In this document: positions 18,325 to 27,224 of the stretch, in pieces
How the letters are laid out: each line of letters opens with the position of its first letter
How positions within the stretch are numbered: position 1 is the first letter of the stretch
Assembly (NCBI RefSeq): GCF_963677845.1
Contig: NZ_OY782498.1
Span: 3,355,518 to 3,419,517, forward strand
Source: an uncultured Pseudodesulfovibrio sp.
Lineage (GTDB): Bacteria; Desulfobacterota; Desulfovibrionia; Desulfovibrionales; Desulfovibrionaceae
Direction: 5' to 3'
Length of the DNA stretch: 64,000 nucleotides
Program-made: the position numbers and the translations under genes
The notes under the pieces: model-generated
The model's input: the letters and a program-made list of their open reading frames with translations, nothing else
Told to the model about the DNA's origin: nothing
The model's database searches: none

Positions 18325-19431
18325 GTGTTTAGAATTCCTCTTATTAAGCCGTTTGTGCCTGATGAACTCAAGGAAAAGGTGTTTGGCGTACTTGAATCAG
18401 GCTATCTTACGGAAGGCCCGGTTACCCGAGAGTTTGAGAAGGGGATCGCCGAAAAGGTCGGTGCGAAACATTGTCTTGCCGTCACATCCTGCACGACGGG
18501 ATTGGAATTAGCTTTAAGGGCTATTGGTGTTGGGCCGGGCGATGAAGTCATTGTCCCGGATTACACTTATCCGGCTACTGCGAGTGTGGTGAATATTGTT
18601 GGAGCGACCTGTGTGATCGTGGATGTTGATCCGCAGACCATGCTCATCGACTATGATGCATTGGAGTCGGCAGTTACTCCGCTCACGAAGGCCGTGATTC
18701 CGGTTTCCCTGTTCGGCAATCCTCTGGATTGGGACAGGTTGAATGTGCTGAAAAAGGAACACGGACTTTTCATGGTGGAAGACGCCGCGTGTGCCCTTGG
18801 TTCTTCGTTCGGGGGAATCAGGACTGGTACCCTGGCTGACATCTCCGTCTTTAGTCATCATCCTCGCAAGTTTATCACCACGGGTGAAGGCGGGACCGTC
18901 ACTACTGACAATGATGACTGGGCAGAATGGATGGAGTCTTATAAACATTTTGGTATGCAAGGAAATAGTTCGCGTCTTGGGTGTGAATTTGTTCAAGCCG
19001 GAACCAATTATAAACTGAGTGATGTTTTGTCTGGTATAGGTGTTGCACAATTACGGCATATGGACGAACTTTTGACGGAACGACGGGCTTTGGCGACGTT
19101 TTATTCGGAAAATTTTGCAGGGTGTGAAACCGTCCAATTGCCAAAAATCACTCAGTCGGGTGAGCATTCCTGGCAAACCATGTGCGTTTTCGTGAAGGAT
19201 AGGAACCGCGTCATGGAAGAAATGCGCAATCAGGGAATCGAGGTTCAGATAGGGACGTATTCGTTGAGTATGCACCGGGCGTTTAATCAGAACCCGGATT
19301 GTCGAATAATGGGCGATATGGCGGGGAGTTTATATGCATTTAATCACGCTTTGGCATTGCCGCTTTACCACGGCATGACAGAGGCTGAACAGGTTGAAGT
19401 GATTGATATGCTCAAGGATGCCATTGGGTGA
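18325..19431 (+). CDS. DegT/DnrJ/EryC1/StrS sugar aminotransferase (WbpE-like)
   Basis: A 368-residue PLP aminotransferase of the DegT family. Visible motifs are IPLIKPFVPDEL at the start, the cofactor loop TSCTTGLELALRAIG, DYTYPATA, the PLP-contacting VEDAACALGSSFGG, and the Schiff-base lysine in SHHPRKFITTGEGG. The family transfers an amino group from glutamate to a ketosugar nucleotide. In this setting the expected step is amination of the 3-keto product of the upstream dehydrogenase, as WbpE does. The start is GTG, with GAGG upstream. The gene follows the radical SAM gene by five bases. Confidence 0.88.
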   Translation: MFRIPLIKPFVPDELKEKVFGVLESGYLTEGPVTREFEKGIAEKVGAKHCLAVTSCTTGLELALRAIGVGPGDEVIVPDYTYPATASVVNIVGATCVIVDVDPQTMLIDYDALESAVTPLTKAVIPVSLFGNPLDWDRLNVLKKEHGLFMVEDAACALGSSFGGIRTGTLADISVFSHHPRKFITTGEGGTVTTDNDDWAEWMESYKHFGMQGNSSRLGCEFVQAGTNYKLSDVLSGIGVAQLRHMDELLTERRALATFYSENFAGCETVQLPKITQSGEHSWQTMCVFVKDRNRVMEEMRNQGIEVQIGTYSLSMHRAFNQNPDCRIMGDMAGSLYAFNHALALPLYHGMTEAEQVEVIDMLKDAIG

Positions 19432-19525
19432 ATTGTGGGCAGGGCTGATAGGACGGACGTATGCTTCAGTGATTCGAACCATGTATGGGAAGCCTCTCCC
19501 AAGTAAGTGAAGTAGGTATGTTTTT

Positions 19526-21415
19526 ATGTGCGGCATTTGTGGACTGTTGAATTTTTCGAGTGAGCGCCCTGACGTAGCAACTCTTCGTGCCATGACCGAT
19601 GCCATCAGGCATCGCGGTCCTGACGGAGAGGGCTTTTACGTTGATGGGCCGGTCGGTTTTGGCCATCGGCGTCTCGCTATCATTGACCTGTCGGAAGCAG
19701 CAGCACAGCCCATGGTGTCCGAAGATGGACGGTATGTTCTCACTTATAATGGTGAGGTCTACAATTTTCAGGAGTTGCGAAAAGAGCTGCGTGATCTTGG
19801 ATATGGCTTTCGATCGACCTCGGATACTGAAGTTATTCTCACAGCATATCAGCATTGGGGCAAGGCATGTGTAGAGCGTTTTAACGGCATGTTCGCCTTC
19901 GCCATATGGGACACGCGGAAGCAGGAGTTATTTCTTGCGCGTGACCGTTATGGCATCAAGCCACTGTATTATGCTTTTTTTGGTAACACGTTCCTTTTTG
20001 GTTCGGAACAGAAGGCCATACTTGCTCACCCCGCAGTACGTCGTGAGATGGACCACGAGGCCCTGCTTGAATATTTTACCTTTCAGAATTTTTTTACGAA
20101 TCGGACGTTACTGAAAGGAGTCACGACATTTCCGGCTGGATGGACGGCCACTCTTTTGCCGACTGGTAGCCGTGAACTTCAGATGCATCAGTATTGGGAT
20201 TATGATTTTTCTGAGCCGGAACACCCGCTGACCGAAGCCGAGTATCTCGAAGAATTGGACATGCTTCTTGAGCAGGCCGTCAAGCGTCAGATGGTGAGTG
20301 ATGTTGAGATTGGGGCCTACCTTTCAGGCGGTATTGATTCCGGGACTATTTCTGCTCTTGCCGCGCAATCAAACCCATATATCAAGAGTTTTACATGCGG
20401 CTTTGACCTTCATTCTTCCACGGGTTTGGAGGCCGGGTTTGATGAGCGGGAAAGGGCTGAGTTGATGTCGTATCTGTTCAAGACTGAACATTACGAGATG
20501 GTCCTCAAGGCTGGTGATATGGAGCGGTGCCTTCCCCGGTTGGCCTACCATCTGGAAGAGCCACGAGTCGGCCAAAGTTATCCCAATTATTATATCGCCC
20601 AGTTAGCCTCGAAGTTCGTCAAGGTCGTCCTTGGCGGGGCTGGTGGCGATGAATTTTTTGGGGGATACCCGTGGCGGTACTATCGAGCTGTGACGTGTTC
20701 GAATTTTGAGGATTACATCGACAAATATTATGTCTTTTGGCAGCGCCTCATCCCCAATGAGAAGATTCAGAAGGTGTTTGCCCCTATTTGGGGTGATGTG
20801 AGTCATGTCTGGACACGGGATATTTTTAGTAAAGTCTTTGGCGATCGAAATGTCGCCCCGAGTTCTTCCGAGCAGTTTATCAACAATTCTTTATACTTTG
20901 AGGCCAAGACTTTTCTCCATGGTTTGCTCGTTGTCAAAGACAAGTTGTCCATGGCGCATTCACTTGAAGCGCGGGTGCCGTTCCTCGATAATGATTTGGT
21001 GGATTTTGCTATGCATCTGCCGGTCAGGACGAAGCTCGGCAACCTGAATGAAGTCATCAGGATCAACGAAAACGAATCAAAATCAAAGGTCAATAAGTAC
21101 TATCAAAAGACTCGTGATGGAAAATTGATTTTGCGCAAAGCTGCCGCAAAGTATGTCCCGGAAGGAATCTCCACGGGAATCAAACAAGGTTTTTCAGCCC
21201 CTGATGCGAGTTGGTTTCGAGGCGAGTCTATTAAATTCGTGGCAGATGCATTGATCAAGAAAAATGCACGGATTTATGACTATCTCGACAAAGACGTGGT
21301 GCAGTCGCTTGTGATGGAACATCTGAGTGGCAAAAAGAATCGGAGATTGCTCATTTGGTCCCTGCTCAATGTCGAGGAGTGGGTAGGACAATTTTTGGGT
21401 GAGGGGGATGCTTGA
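19526..21415 (+). CDS. asnB: Asparagine synthase (glutamine-hydrolysing) family
   Basis: A 629-residue class II glutamine amidotransferase. The mature N-terminus is MCGICGLLNF with nucleophile Cys2, followed by RHRGPDGEG, RLAIIDLS and YNGEVYNF. The synthetase domain has the ATP-pyrophosphatase loop YLSGGIDSG near residue 265 and KDKLSMAHSLEARVPFLD further on. It converts an acid to an amide with glutamine nitrogen and ATP. Inside glycan clusters, paralogues such as WbpS are thought to amidate uronic acid carboxyls; that is more likely here than free asparagine synthesis, but both fit. The following gene overlaps its end, so the two are cotranscribed. Confidence 0.82.
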   Translation: MCGICGLLNFSSERPDVATLRAMTDAIRHRGPDGEGFYVDGPVGFGHRRLAIIDLSEAAAQPMVSEDGRYVLTYNGEVYNFQELRKELRDLGYGFRSTSDTEVILTAYQHWGKACVERFNGMFAFAIWDTRKQELFLARDRYGIKPLYYAFFGNTFLFGSEQKAILAHPAVRREMDHEALLEYFTFQNFFTNRTLLKGVTTFPAGWTATLLPTGSRELQMHQYWDYDFSEPEHPLTEAEYLEELDMLLEQAVKRQMVSDVEIGAYLSGGIDSGTISALAAQSNPYIKSFTCGFDLHSSTGLEAGFDERERAELMSYLFKTEHYEMVLKAGDMERCLPRLAYHLEEPRVGQSYPNYYIAQLASKFVKVVLGGAGGDEFFGGYPWRYYRAVTCSNFEDYIDKYYVFWQRLIPNEKIQKVFAPIWGDVSHVWTRDIFSKVFGDRNVAPSSSEQFINNSLYFEAKTFLHGLLVVKDKLSMAHSLEARVPFLDNDLVDFAMHLPVRTKLGNLNEVIRINENESKSKVNKYYQKTRDGKLILRKAAAKYVPEGISTGIKQGFSAPDASWFRGESIKFVADALIKKNARIYDYLDKDVVQSLVMEHLSGKKNRRLLIWSLLNVEEWVGQFLGEGDA

Positions 21416-21416
21416 G

Positions 21417-21995
21417 ATGAATGAGAATGAGAATGAGAATGAGAATTTTATAGCCAGATTGAAAAAGTGCTACCTCGTAGCCGACATGAAGATGCAGGAA
21501 AGGTTCCGCAGAAGCCTGCCATTTGCCGATGCCCTTTTCGATCGGTGGGAACGGGCAGAAATGTTGGGGTTTGGGAAAGGGGCTAGCATCTATAATTCTT
21601 CGCTTGTGTTTGGTGATGTGAAGGTCGGCGAGAATGTTTGGATCGGACCTTTTACCATACTCGATGCCCATGCCGAAATCATTGAAATCGGCGACAGTTG
21701 CAGTATCTCTTCCGGTGTTCACATTTATACGCATGACTCCGTTATCCATGCCCTGTCCGGTCGGAAAAAACCGCTGCAATCAAGTCCTGTTTCTATCGGG
21801 GAGTGTTCCTATATCGGCGCACAATCCATAATCGGTGCCGGTGTTTCCATCGGTAGCCATTGTGTTGTTGGAGCTAACTCCTTTGTGAATCGAGACGTAC
21901 CGCCAAAAACCATTGTCGCCGGTTCGCCGGCAAAGAAAATCGGCGTTGTTACAATTGATGGTGATGATATTTTTTTGAAGTACAGTGACAGTTGA
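21417..21995 (+). CDS. Hexapeptide-repeat (left-handed beta-helix) acyltransferase
   Basis: About 192 residues with imperfect hexapeptide repeats from about residue 65 (VKVGENVWIGPFTIL, then SIGECSYIGAQSIIGAGVSIGSHCVVGA) ending DVPPKTIVAGSPAKKIG. It is an O- or N-acetyltransferase-like protein for a sugar. Three in-frame starts exist: GTG 21399, ATG 21408 and ATG 21417. The last is chosen because GAGGGGG lies about 10 bases before it. The N-terminus then reads MNENENENEN, encoded by a hexanucleotide repeat. The gene overlaps or abuts the end of asnB. The acyl donor and target are not visible; compared with WbpD-type enzymes it could modify a second position of the same sugar. Confidence 0.75.
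   Translation: MNENENENENFIARLKKCYLVADMKMQERFRRSLPFADALFDRWERAEMLGFGKGASIYNSSLVFGDVKVGENVWIGPFTILDAHAEIIEIGDSCSISSGVHIYTHDSVIHALSGRKKPLQSSPVSIGECSYIGAQSIIGAGVSIGSHCVVGANSFVNRDVPPKTIVAGSPAKKIGVVTIDGDDIFLKYSDS
21420..21446 (+). repeat. Hexanucleotide tandem repeat AATGAG x4.5
   Basis: Four perfect AATGAG units plus AAT, directly after the chosen ATG of the acyltransferase. Copy-number change would add or remove Asn-Glu pairs without shifting the frame. In the +1 frame the same bases read as repeated ATG AGA codons. Confidence 0.8.
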
Positions 21996-22008
21996 AAAAC
22001 GAGTGAAA

Positions 22009-23181
22009 ATGACCAACATAAGCCCTGACATCTCGAAGGTTAATCTTCAGATATGCTCTCGTTGTATTTATGATGAGCGAGTTTCAGGTATTTCTTTTGA
22101 TGAAGAGGGTGTGTGTAACTATTGTCATCAGCAAGATTCTCTTGTGGAGCAATATGGAACCGGGAATGCGAAAGGAGAAGCCGCGTTCGACGAAATAGTC
22201 GAAGATATGAAACTTCAGGGAAAGAATAAGAAGTATGATTGTATTATTGGCGTAAGTGGTGGGACAGATTCATCCTATATGCTTCATCTTGCCAAGGAAA
22301 GAGGGCTGCGCCCGTTGGCTGTGCATTATGATAATACCTGGAACACGGCAGTTTCCACACAGAACATTCGAAAGATGTTGGAAGCATTAGATATTGATTT
22401 GTATACACACGTCGTCAATAACAAGGAATCTGATGATATATTCAAATCATTCTTCATGGCTAGTGTTGCAGAAATTGAGGCTGCGACGGATTTGGCATTG
22501 GCGGAAGTCATGTACAGGGCTGCAAATAAATGGGGGATAAAATATATTCTTGAAGGTCATTCCTTTATTGCAGAGGGAATAACTCCTCTTGGGCGAAATT
22601 ACTTTGATGGTAAGTATATTCAGTCCATTCACGCCCAGTACGGTACTCGGCCGATGAAGACGTATCCGCTTATGACTTTTTCCCGTTTTTTGTGGTGGGC
22701 ATTGGCGTGCCGTATCAAAAAAGTGCGTCCATACTGGTATATAAAGTATTCGAAAGAAGATGCAATGAAACTCCTGAAAGAGAAATATGGGTGGGAGTAT
22801 TATGGTGGGCATCATCTTGAAAATCGTATGACGGCCTTTGCGCACAGTGTATATTTCCCGGAGAAATTTAATTCTGATTTTAGAAATAATACTTTGTCGG
22901 CTCTCGCTCGGCATGGTCGATTGTCGCGGGCTGAAGCATGGCGTCAATACAATACTCCACGTGCTGTTGAAACAGGACTTATAGCCTATTTTTGCAAGAG
23001 ACTTGGTTTGTCTGAAGAAGAGTATAGTAAAATTATGAGCCGTCCTCCGAGGTCTTGGACGGAATTTCCAACGTACAAAAAAAGATTTGAGCGTTTCCGT
23101 CCCCTTTTTGCTGTTCTCGCAAAAGCGGAACTCGTTCCATACAGTTTTTATATCAAGTACTGCTTTCCAACGGGGCTATAG
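22009..23181 (+). CDS. N-acetyl sugar amidotransferase (WbpG/PseA-type)
   Basis: About 390 residues. An N-terminal zinc-binding pattern (ICSRCIYD ... CNYCHQQ) is followed by an ATP-pyrophosphatase loop IGVSGGTDSSYMLHLA near residue 80. WbpG homologues use ATP to activate an N-acetyl group and ammonia to convert it into an acetamidino group on a nucleotide sugar. Ammonia is supplied by a dedicated HisH-HisF pair, which here is encoded directly downstream with no gap. The C-terminal half contains the family's LEGHSFIAEGITPLG and GWEYYGGHHLENR stretches. Upstream GTG codons at 21985 and 22003 are possible starts. This assignment is well supported by gene order. Confidence 0.87.
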   Translation: MTNISPDISKVNLQICSRCIYDERVSGISFDEEGVCNYCHQQDSLVEQYGTGNAKGEAAFDEIVEDMKLQGKNKKYDCIIGVSGGTDSSYMLHLAKERGLRPLAVHYDNTWNTAVSTQNIRKMLEALDIDLYTHVVNNKESDDIFKSFFMASVAEIEAATDLALAEVMYRAANKWGIKYILEGHSFIAEGITPLGRNYFDGKYIQSIHAQYGTRPMKTYPLMTFSRFLWWALACRIKKVRPYWYIKYSKEDAMKLLKEKYGWEYYGGHHLENRMTAFAHSVYFPEKFNSDFRNNTLSALARHGRLSRAEAWRQYNTPRAVETGLIAYFCKRLGLSEEEYSKIMSRPPRSWTEFPTYKKRFERFRPLFAVLAKAELVPYSFYIKYCFPTGL

Positions 23182-23784
23182 ATGATAGTTGTGGTGGATT
23201 ACGGAATGGGCAACTTGGGCTCAATTAGCAATATGTTCAACCGAATAGGTGTTCAATCGGTTGTGTCCAATGATTTTGATGTAATACGAGATGCTGAAAA
23301 GTTATTGCTTCCTGGTGTGGGGGCCTTTGATGCGGCAATGGGTATTATTCGAAAAACGGGCTTGAAAGATGTGCTTGATGAAAAAGTTCTTGAGAAGAAA
23401 ACACCGATTCTTGGCATTTGTCTTGGTATGCAGCTGTTAACGAAGGGAAGTGATGAAGGCCAAATTCCGGGACTGGGTTGGATCGACGCATATACGTCTC
23501 GTTTTCCTCAAAGCGCAGGTTATAAAGTGCCGCATATGGGGTGGAATACAGTACAGAGGAGCAATGGGTATCCATGGACCAATGATGTGGAAGAACAGCG
23601 ATTCTATTTTGTGCATTCATACTATGTGCGAGTCGAAAATGAAGAAAATTCCATGCTGAAAACCGAGTACGGTCTTACTTTTGATTCGGGGATTTGCAAA
23701 GATAATATCTTTGGATGTCAATTCCATCCAGAGAAGAGTCATAAATACGGGATGCAACTTTTGTCTTGGTTTGCGAGGATATAA
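23182..23784 (+). CDS. hisH: HisH-type glutaminase, specialised for sugar amidination
   Basis: A 200-residue class I glutamine amidotransferase. The catalytic cysteine is in ILGICLGMQLL near residue 79, and the His-Glu pair is in GCQFHPEKSHKYG near residue 182. The opening MIVVVDYGMGNLGSISNM is typical of HisH. It releases ammonia from glutamine and feeds it to the HisF partner. It starts directly after the stop of the WbpG-like gene, and its stop overlaps the hisF start (TAATG). No other histidine genes are nearby, so this is most likely the island-specific copy serving the amidotransferase rather than histidine biosynthesis. Confidence 0.88.
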   Translation: MIVVVDYGMGNLGSISNMFNRIGVQSVVSNDFDVIRDAEKLLLPGVGAFDAAMGIIRKTGLKDVLDEKVLEKKTPILGICLGMQLLTKGSDEGQIPGLGWIDAYTSRFPQSAGYKVPHMGWNTVQRSNGYPWTNDVEEQRFYFVHSYYVRVENEENSMLKTEYGLTFDSGICKDNIFGCQFHPEKSHKYGMQLLSWFARI

Positions 23785-24545
23785 TGCTCAGGATCAGAGT
23801 CATTCCAACATTATTGCTGCACGACGAGAGTCTCGTAAAAACGACGCGATTCAAGAATCATGCGTATATCGGTGATCCGTGCAATACCGTCAGAATTTTT
23901 AATGAACTTGAAGTCGATGAGCTTTTGTTTCTCGATATACTGGCAACCCCCTGTGGAGACAGCCCCAACTACAAACTTCTCGCGGAAGTGGCATCAGAGT
24001 GTTTTATGCCTATTGCCTATGGTGGTGGCATCCATTCGCTTGATGACGCGAAGAAGGCTTTTGATATCGGGATTGAAAAAATTTCCCTTAATTCAGCCTG
24101 TTTCGATTCTCCTCAATTGATAACCCAGATCGCGAATCATTTCGGTTCACAGGCTGTTATCGCATCAATTGATGTAAAATCGACTTTGTTGGGAAATCGT
24201 AGGGTGTTTTGCGGCGGAGGAAGAAAAAATACCGGAAAAGATCCTGTCTCATGGGCAAGAAGAGTAGAAGCACTTGGTGCTGGAGAAATTCTTTTGACTA
24301 ATATTGAAAGGGAAGGCTCATGGCAGGGATTTGATGTGGAGCTTACCCGGAGAGTTTGCGATGCAGTTGATATCCCCGTTGTTGCACACGGCGGAGCCGG
24401 CTGCGTCGATCATATTGCCGAAGTCGTCAATGAAGGAAAGGCCTCGGCTGTTGCTCTTGGAAGTATGGTCGTCTTTCAGAAAAAAGGCATGGGTGTGTTG
24501 GTCAATTTCCCGAATCGAACAAAACTTTTAAACGCAATACAATAG
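23784..24545 (+). CDS. hisF: HisF-like ammonia-channelling barrel, divergent at the catalytic aspartate
   Basis: A 253-residue beta/alpha barrel of the HisF family, recognisable by LRIRVIPTLLLHDESLVKT, VDELLFLDI, YGGGIHSLDDA and VVAHGGAG. In histidine-pathway HisF the first strand reads RVIPCLDV, with a catalytic aspartate. Here that place is leucine (VIPTLLL), while the second aspartate is kept (ASIDVK). This is the pattern of the WbpG-associated HisF group, where the barrel passes ammonia from HisH to the amidotransferase. ATG 23784 overlaps the hisH stop and has AGGAT upstream; an extension to 23766 lies inside hisH and is rejected. Confidence 0.87.
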   Translation: MLRIRVIPTLLLHDESLVKTTRFKNHAYIGDPCNTVRIFNELEVDELLFLDILATPCGDSPNYKLLAEVASECFMPIAYGGGIHSLDDAKKAFDIGIEKISLNSACFDSPQLITQIANHFGSQAVIASIDVKSTLLGNRRVFCGGGRKNTGKDPVSWARRVEALGAGEILLTNIEREGSWQGFDVELTRRVCDAVDIPVVAHGGAGCVDHIAEVVNEGKASAVALGSMVVFQKKGMGVLVNFPNRTKLLNAIQ

Positions 24546-24549
24546 TCAA

Positions 24550-25611
24550 ATGAAATACTATCTGCATGTAGGTCTCCATAAGACGGCGACAAAGTTTTAT
24601 CAGCACAGCGTCTTTCCTCATCTTCCTGAGGAGAAGTACACGTATAATCCTGGTTTGTTGACTCAGTTGATGGCTGATTTGCTGAAGGCATCATCTGGGG
24701 ATGTTTCCCTTGTTTTGGACGCGATTGCGGAAGAAAAACAACGGTTGGAAAAGGTTGGTCGAGATGTCGTGATTTCTCGAGAGGTGATGTCTGGCGATTT
24801 GTTTAGCTTTTATCGGGATCATACGGAAACCATTTCCCGTCTTGGAAAGGCATTTGACGATGCCGAGATACTTTTGGCTTTTCGGTATCAACCCGAGTGG
24901 ATCATCTCCTGTTACCGTGAAAGTGTACATGAACATCACTACCAGAGCCTCGCAAATTTTATTAGTCAGTCCGTAACTGATGATGGGTTTGCTCATGCTG
25001 ACTACAGGATTTTCGATTACACGAGCATTTTGAAGACCTATTGTGAGACATTTGGAAAAGAGCATGTCCATGTCTCTTTTTTCGAAAGTTTTTGCGAGGA
25101 TCAGCCGCAAGCAATACGGGATGTTTGTACTATCCTTGGGCTTGAGAAGCCTCTCATCATACAGCGATCTTCGTCCATCCCAAACCGAGGGTATTCCGCG
25201 TTGGCAATATCCTTGTCCATTTGGCGTTACAAGACACTAAAGGCGTTAGGGTTACATAAACGATGTGTTCATCGGCCGATATTTTTCTTTGGAAAGAAAG
25301 GGATTCCGGCAGGCTTTAAGAATTTGTCTGTGCTGCCCGATGAACCGTATTGGGGGCAACGTTTTTTGCGGGACAATGAAGAGGTCCGGTCAGATTCATA
25401 TCCGAACGTTGGCTTTTGGGAGAAGGTTCAGATGGCTTTGAGTTGGCGCAGTCTCATGAAGCAGGGCGTTGACAAGATTACGTATGTTGATTCCGACTTG
25501 TTGAAAGAACAGCGTGCAGAGATTGAAGTTTATTTTCAGGAAAAGAACAAAGCCTTTGATGTGTACGCACGTGAAATCAATGTGAAAATACCAAAACGGT
25601 ATTTGGGGTAG
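24550..25611 (+). CDS. Sulfotransferase-like protein
   Basis: A 353-residue soluble protein. The N-terminus YYLHVGLHKTATKFYQHSVF matches the 5'-phosphosulfate loop of carbohydrate sulfotransferases (usually HKTGTT or HKTATT). The later AFRYQPEWIISCYRES resembles the 3'-phosphate-binding RxP...S region. Such enzymes move sulfate from PAPS to a hydroxyl or amino group. The overall sequence is divergent, so activity and acceptor are inferred. Position four bases after hisF implies a shared transcript and a role in decorating the island glycan. A kinase-like P-loop is a less likely alternative. Confidence 0.6.
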   Translation: MKYYLHVGLHKTATKFYQHSVFPHLPEEKYTYNPGLLTQLMADLLKASSGDVSLVLDAIAEEKQRLEKVGRDVVISREVMSGDLFSFYRDHTETISRLGKAFDDAEILLAFRYQPEWIISCYRESVHEHHYQSLANFISQSVTDDGFAHADYRIFDYTSILKTYCETFGKEHVHVSFFESFCEDQPQAIRDVCTILGLEKPLIIQRSSSIPNRGYSALAISLSIWRYKTLKALGLHKRCVHRPIFFFGKKGIPAGFKNLSVLPDEPYWGQRFLRDNEEVRSDSYPNVGFWEKVQMALSWRSLMKQGVDKITYVDSDLLKEQRAEIEVYFQEKNKAFDVYAREINVKIPKRYLG

Positions 25612-25666
25612 GTGCTGTCTATGACGTTTGCCAATGTTTCAACCCCAAAAGTTGAATGGGTGTAAT

Positions 25667-27217
25667 ATGGAAGTTGTTCTACTGTATATATTTGCATTTG
25701 TAATCCGCATCCTTTTTTTGTGTCCGAATTCCACGGACAGCTGGTTGGTCTGGTATTCTTTGAACAGCCAGAAAGGACGTTGGTTGAATCATGCTGCCTA
25801 CAACTCCTGTATTGAGGGGGCCATCGGCAATCCAAAATTGCAGTATTTTATTGTGAGCCTGTTTCCGGAAAAGTACCAAACAAGTGCCGGTAATTTGCTC
25901 AATATAGTTTATGATTTCGTCGTGATGACGTTTATATATATAATCGCATTCAATACCGTTGGCGGAGCCGAGGCCCGGTTGTTCGCCTTCCTTTCTGCAA
26001 TGATCTATGCGACGGCACCCATTCTTTTGCCGTCAACGGCGAGGCTTACCGGGGTCAAGGCCCGTACTTTGAGCGGGTTGATAGGCTTTTTGTATTTTAT
26101 GTCGCTCTCTCAGGCCCTTCTGTTTGATAACCATACCTTTTATCTTGTGTGCGGTGTGATTTCAGTGCTGGCAGTGTTAGCTTCTTCCTTTGCCATGCAG
26201 GTAATAGTCTTCTTTTCTCTTATCCTGTCCATTTTTTATATGACCCCGGCTCCGTTGCTGGCTTTTGTCATTCCGGTTTGTATTGCCTACTTCATCCCTG
26301 GAGTTGGTTTGAAGGAGATTGTTCGTCACAAAATCAATCACTACGGATGGTATTTCAATAGCTACGTGGGTACTGGGGCTAACAACAGAAACGACTTCAA
26401 GGGACTGATGGCAGAGATTCGTGGACAACGCAGGGGCAATATTATCCTGTACCATTTGTTCATGACGCAAAGCATTCTGATTGCGATGTATTCTCTCCCG
26501 GTGCTTTTTGTTTTGCTTTATTATTGTGTTTTTGACGGAGCTTTTTTGCAGATCATCAGCAATAGCCCTGTGTACACCTTTTATGCATATCTCGTCGCGG
26601 CTTCCTTTCTGTTGTTCATCATTATATCGACTCGGTATTTCCTTTTTTTGGGCGAGGCGGAACGGTATTTTGAATATTCTTTTCCTTTTGCCTGTCTGCT
26701 GATGGTGCCTCTTTTTAGCTCGGGACGTTTGTCGGCCCTGTTTGGTATCGGTTTGATTCTGTACCAAATTACCATTGTGCTGTGCGGTCTCTTTTTTAAA
26801 TATCGTTTTGAGTACTTCAAGGCCTTTGAATCCTTTAAGCCTGACGACGAGGATGTGGAACTTGTCGAGATGATAAAGGGGTTGCCCAATGAGAATCCGA
26901 GCATTCTCGTTATTCCGACTAAATGCGCCTTCAAGCTGGCCACGCTGACACCGCCGGAATCCGGCATAAAATATTTGTTGTATTTCGTGACGAACAAAGT
27001 TGATGGATTCAAATACATGAAAAGGGCGTTCACGCATTATGAGTCACTTGATTTTGATTTTGACTATGTCAGATCAGAATACGGCATCGACACTGTTGTG
27101 GTGCTGAATGATCAGTGCAAGGTGCTTCCTGAAGTAACTCAAGAGTTTCTTGCGCAGGGTACGGTTGTTGGGCGTAACGAGAGATACACACTGTATTCTT
27201 TGTTTGACGGACGGTAG
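25667..27217 (+). CDS. Polytopic membrane protein, possibly GT-C-type glycosyltransferase
   Basis: About 516 residues with roughly ten or more hydrophobic segments, from MEVVLLYIFAFVIRILFL to about residue 380. A soluble C-terminal domain of about 130 residues follows (ENPSILVIPTKC; FDYVRSEYGIDTVVVL). The layout of an early acidic loop (CPNSTDSWLVW) after the first helix, many membrane helices and a soluble tail resembles lipid-dependent GT-C glycosyltransferases. No diagnostic motif is certain, and a polymerase or flippase-like role is also possible. ATG 25667 fits the start of the first helix; ATG 25634 is an alternative. Confidence 0.5.
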   Translation: MEVVLLYIFAFVIRILFLCPNSTDSWLVWYSLNSQKGRWLNHAAYNSCIEGAIGNPKLQYFIVSLFPEKYQTSAGNLLNIVYDFVVMTFIYIIAFNTVGGAEARLFAFLSAMIYATAPILLPSTARLTGVKARTLSGLIGFLYFMSLSQALLFDNHTFYLVCGVISVLAVLASSFAMQVIVFFSLILSIFYMTPAPLLAFVIPVCIAYFIPGVGLKEIVRHKINHYGWYFNSYVGTGANNRNDFKGLMAEIRGQRRGNIILYHLFMTQSILIAMYSLPVLFVLLYYCVFDGAFLQIISNSPVYTFYAYLVAASFLLFIIISTRYFLFLGEAERYFEYSFPFACLLMVPLFSSGRLSALFGIGLILYQITIVLCGLFFKYRFEYFKAFESFKPDDEDVELVEMIKGLPNENPSILVIPTKCAFKLATLTPPESGIKYLLYFVTNKVDGFKYMKRAFTHYESLDFDFDYVRSEYGIDTVVVLNDQCKVLPEVTQEFLAQGTVVGRNERYTLYSLFDGR

Positions 27218-27224
27218 GTAGAAT

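Noticed and set aside
23182..24545. hisH and hisF as histidine-biosynthesis genes
   Set aside because: No other his gene is near, HisF lacks the first catalytic aspartate, and both directly follow a WbpG-like amidotransferase, so a sugar-amidination role fits better.
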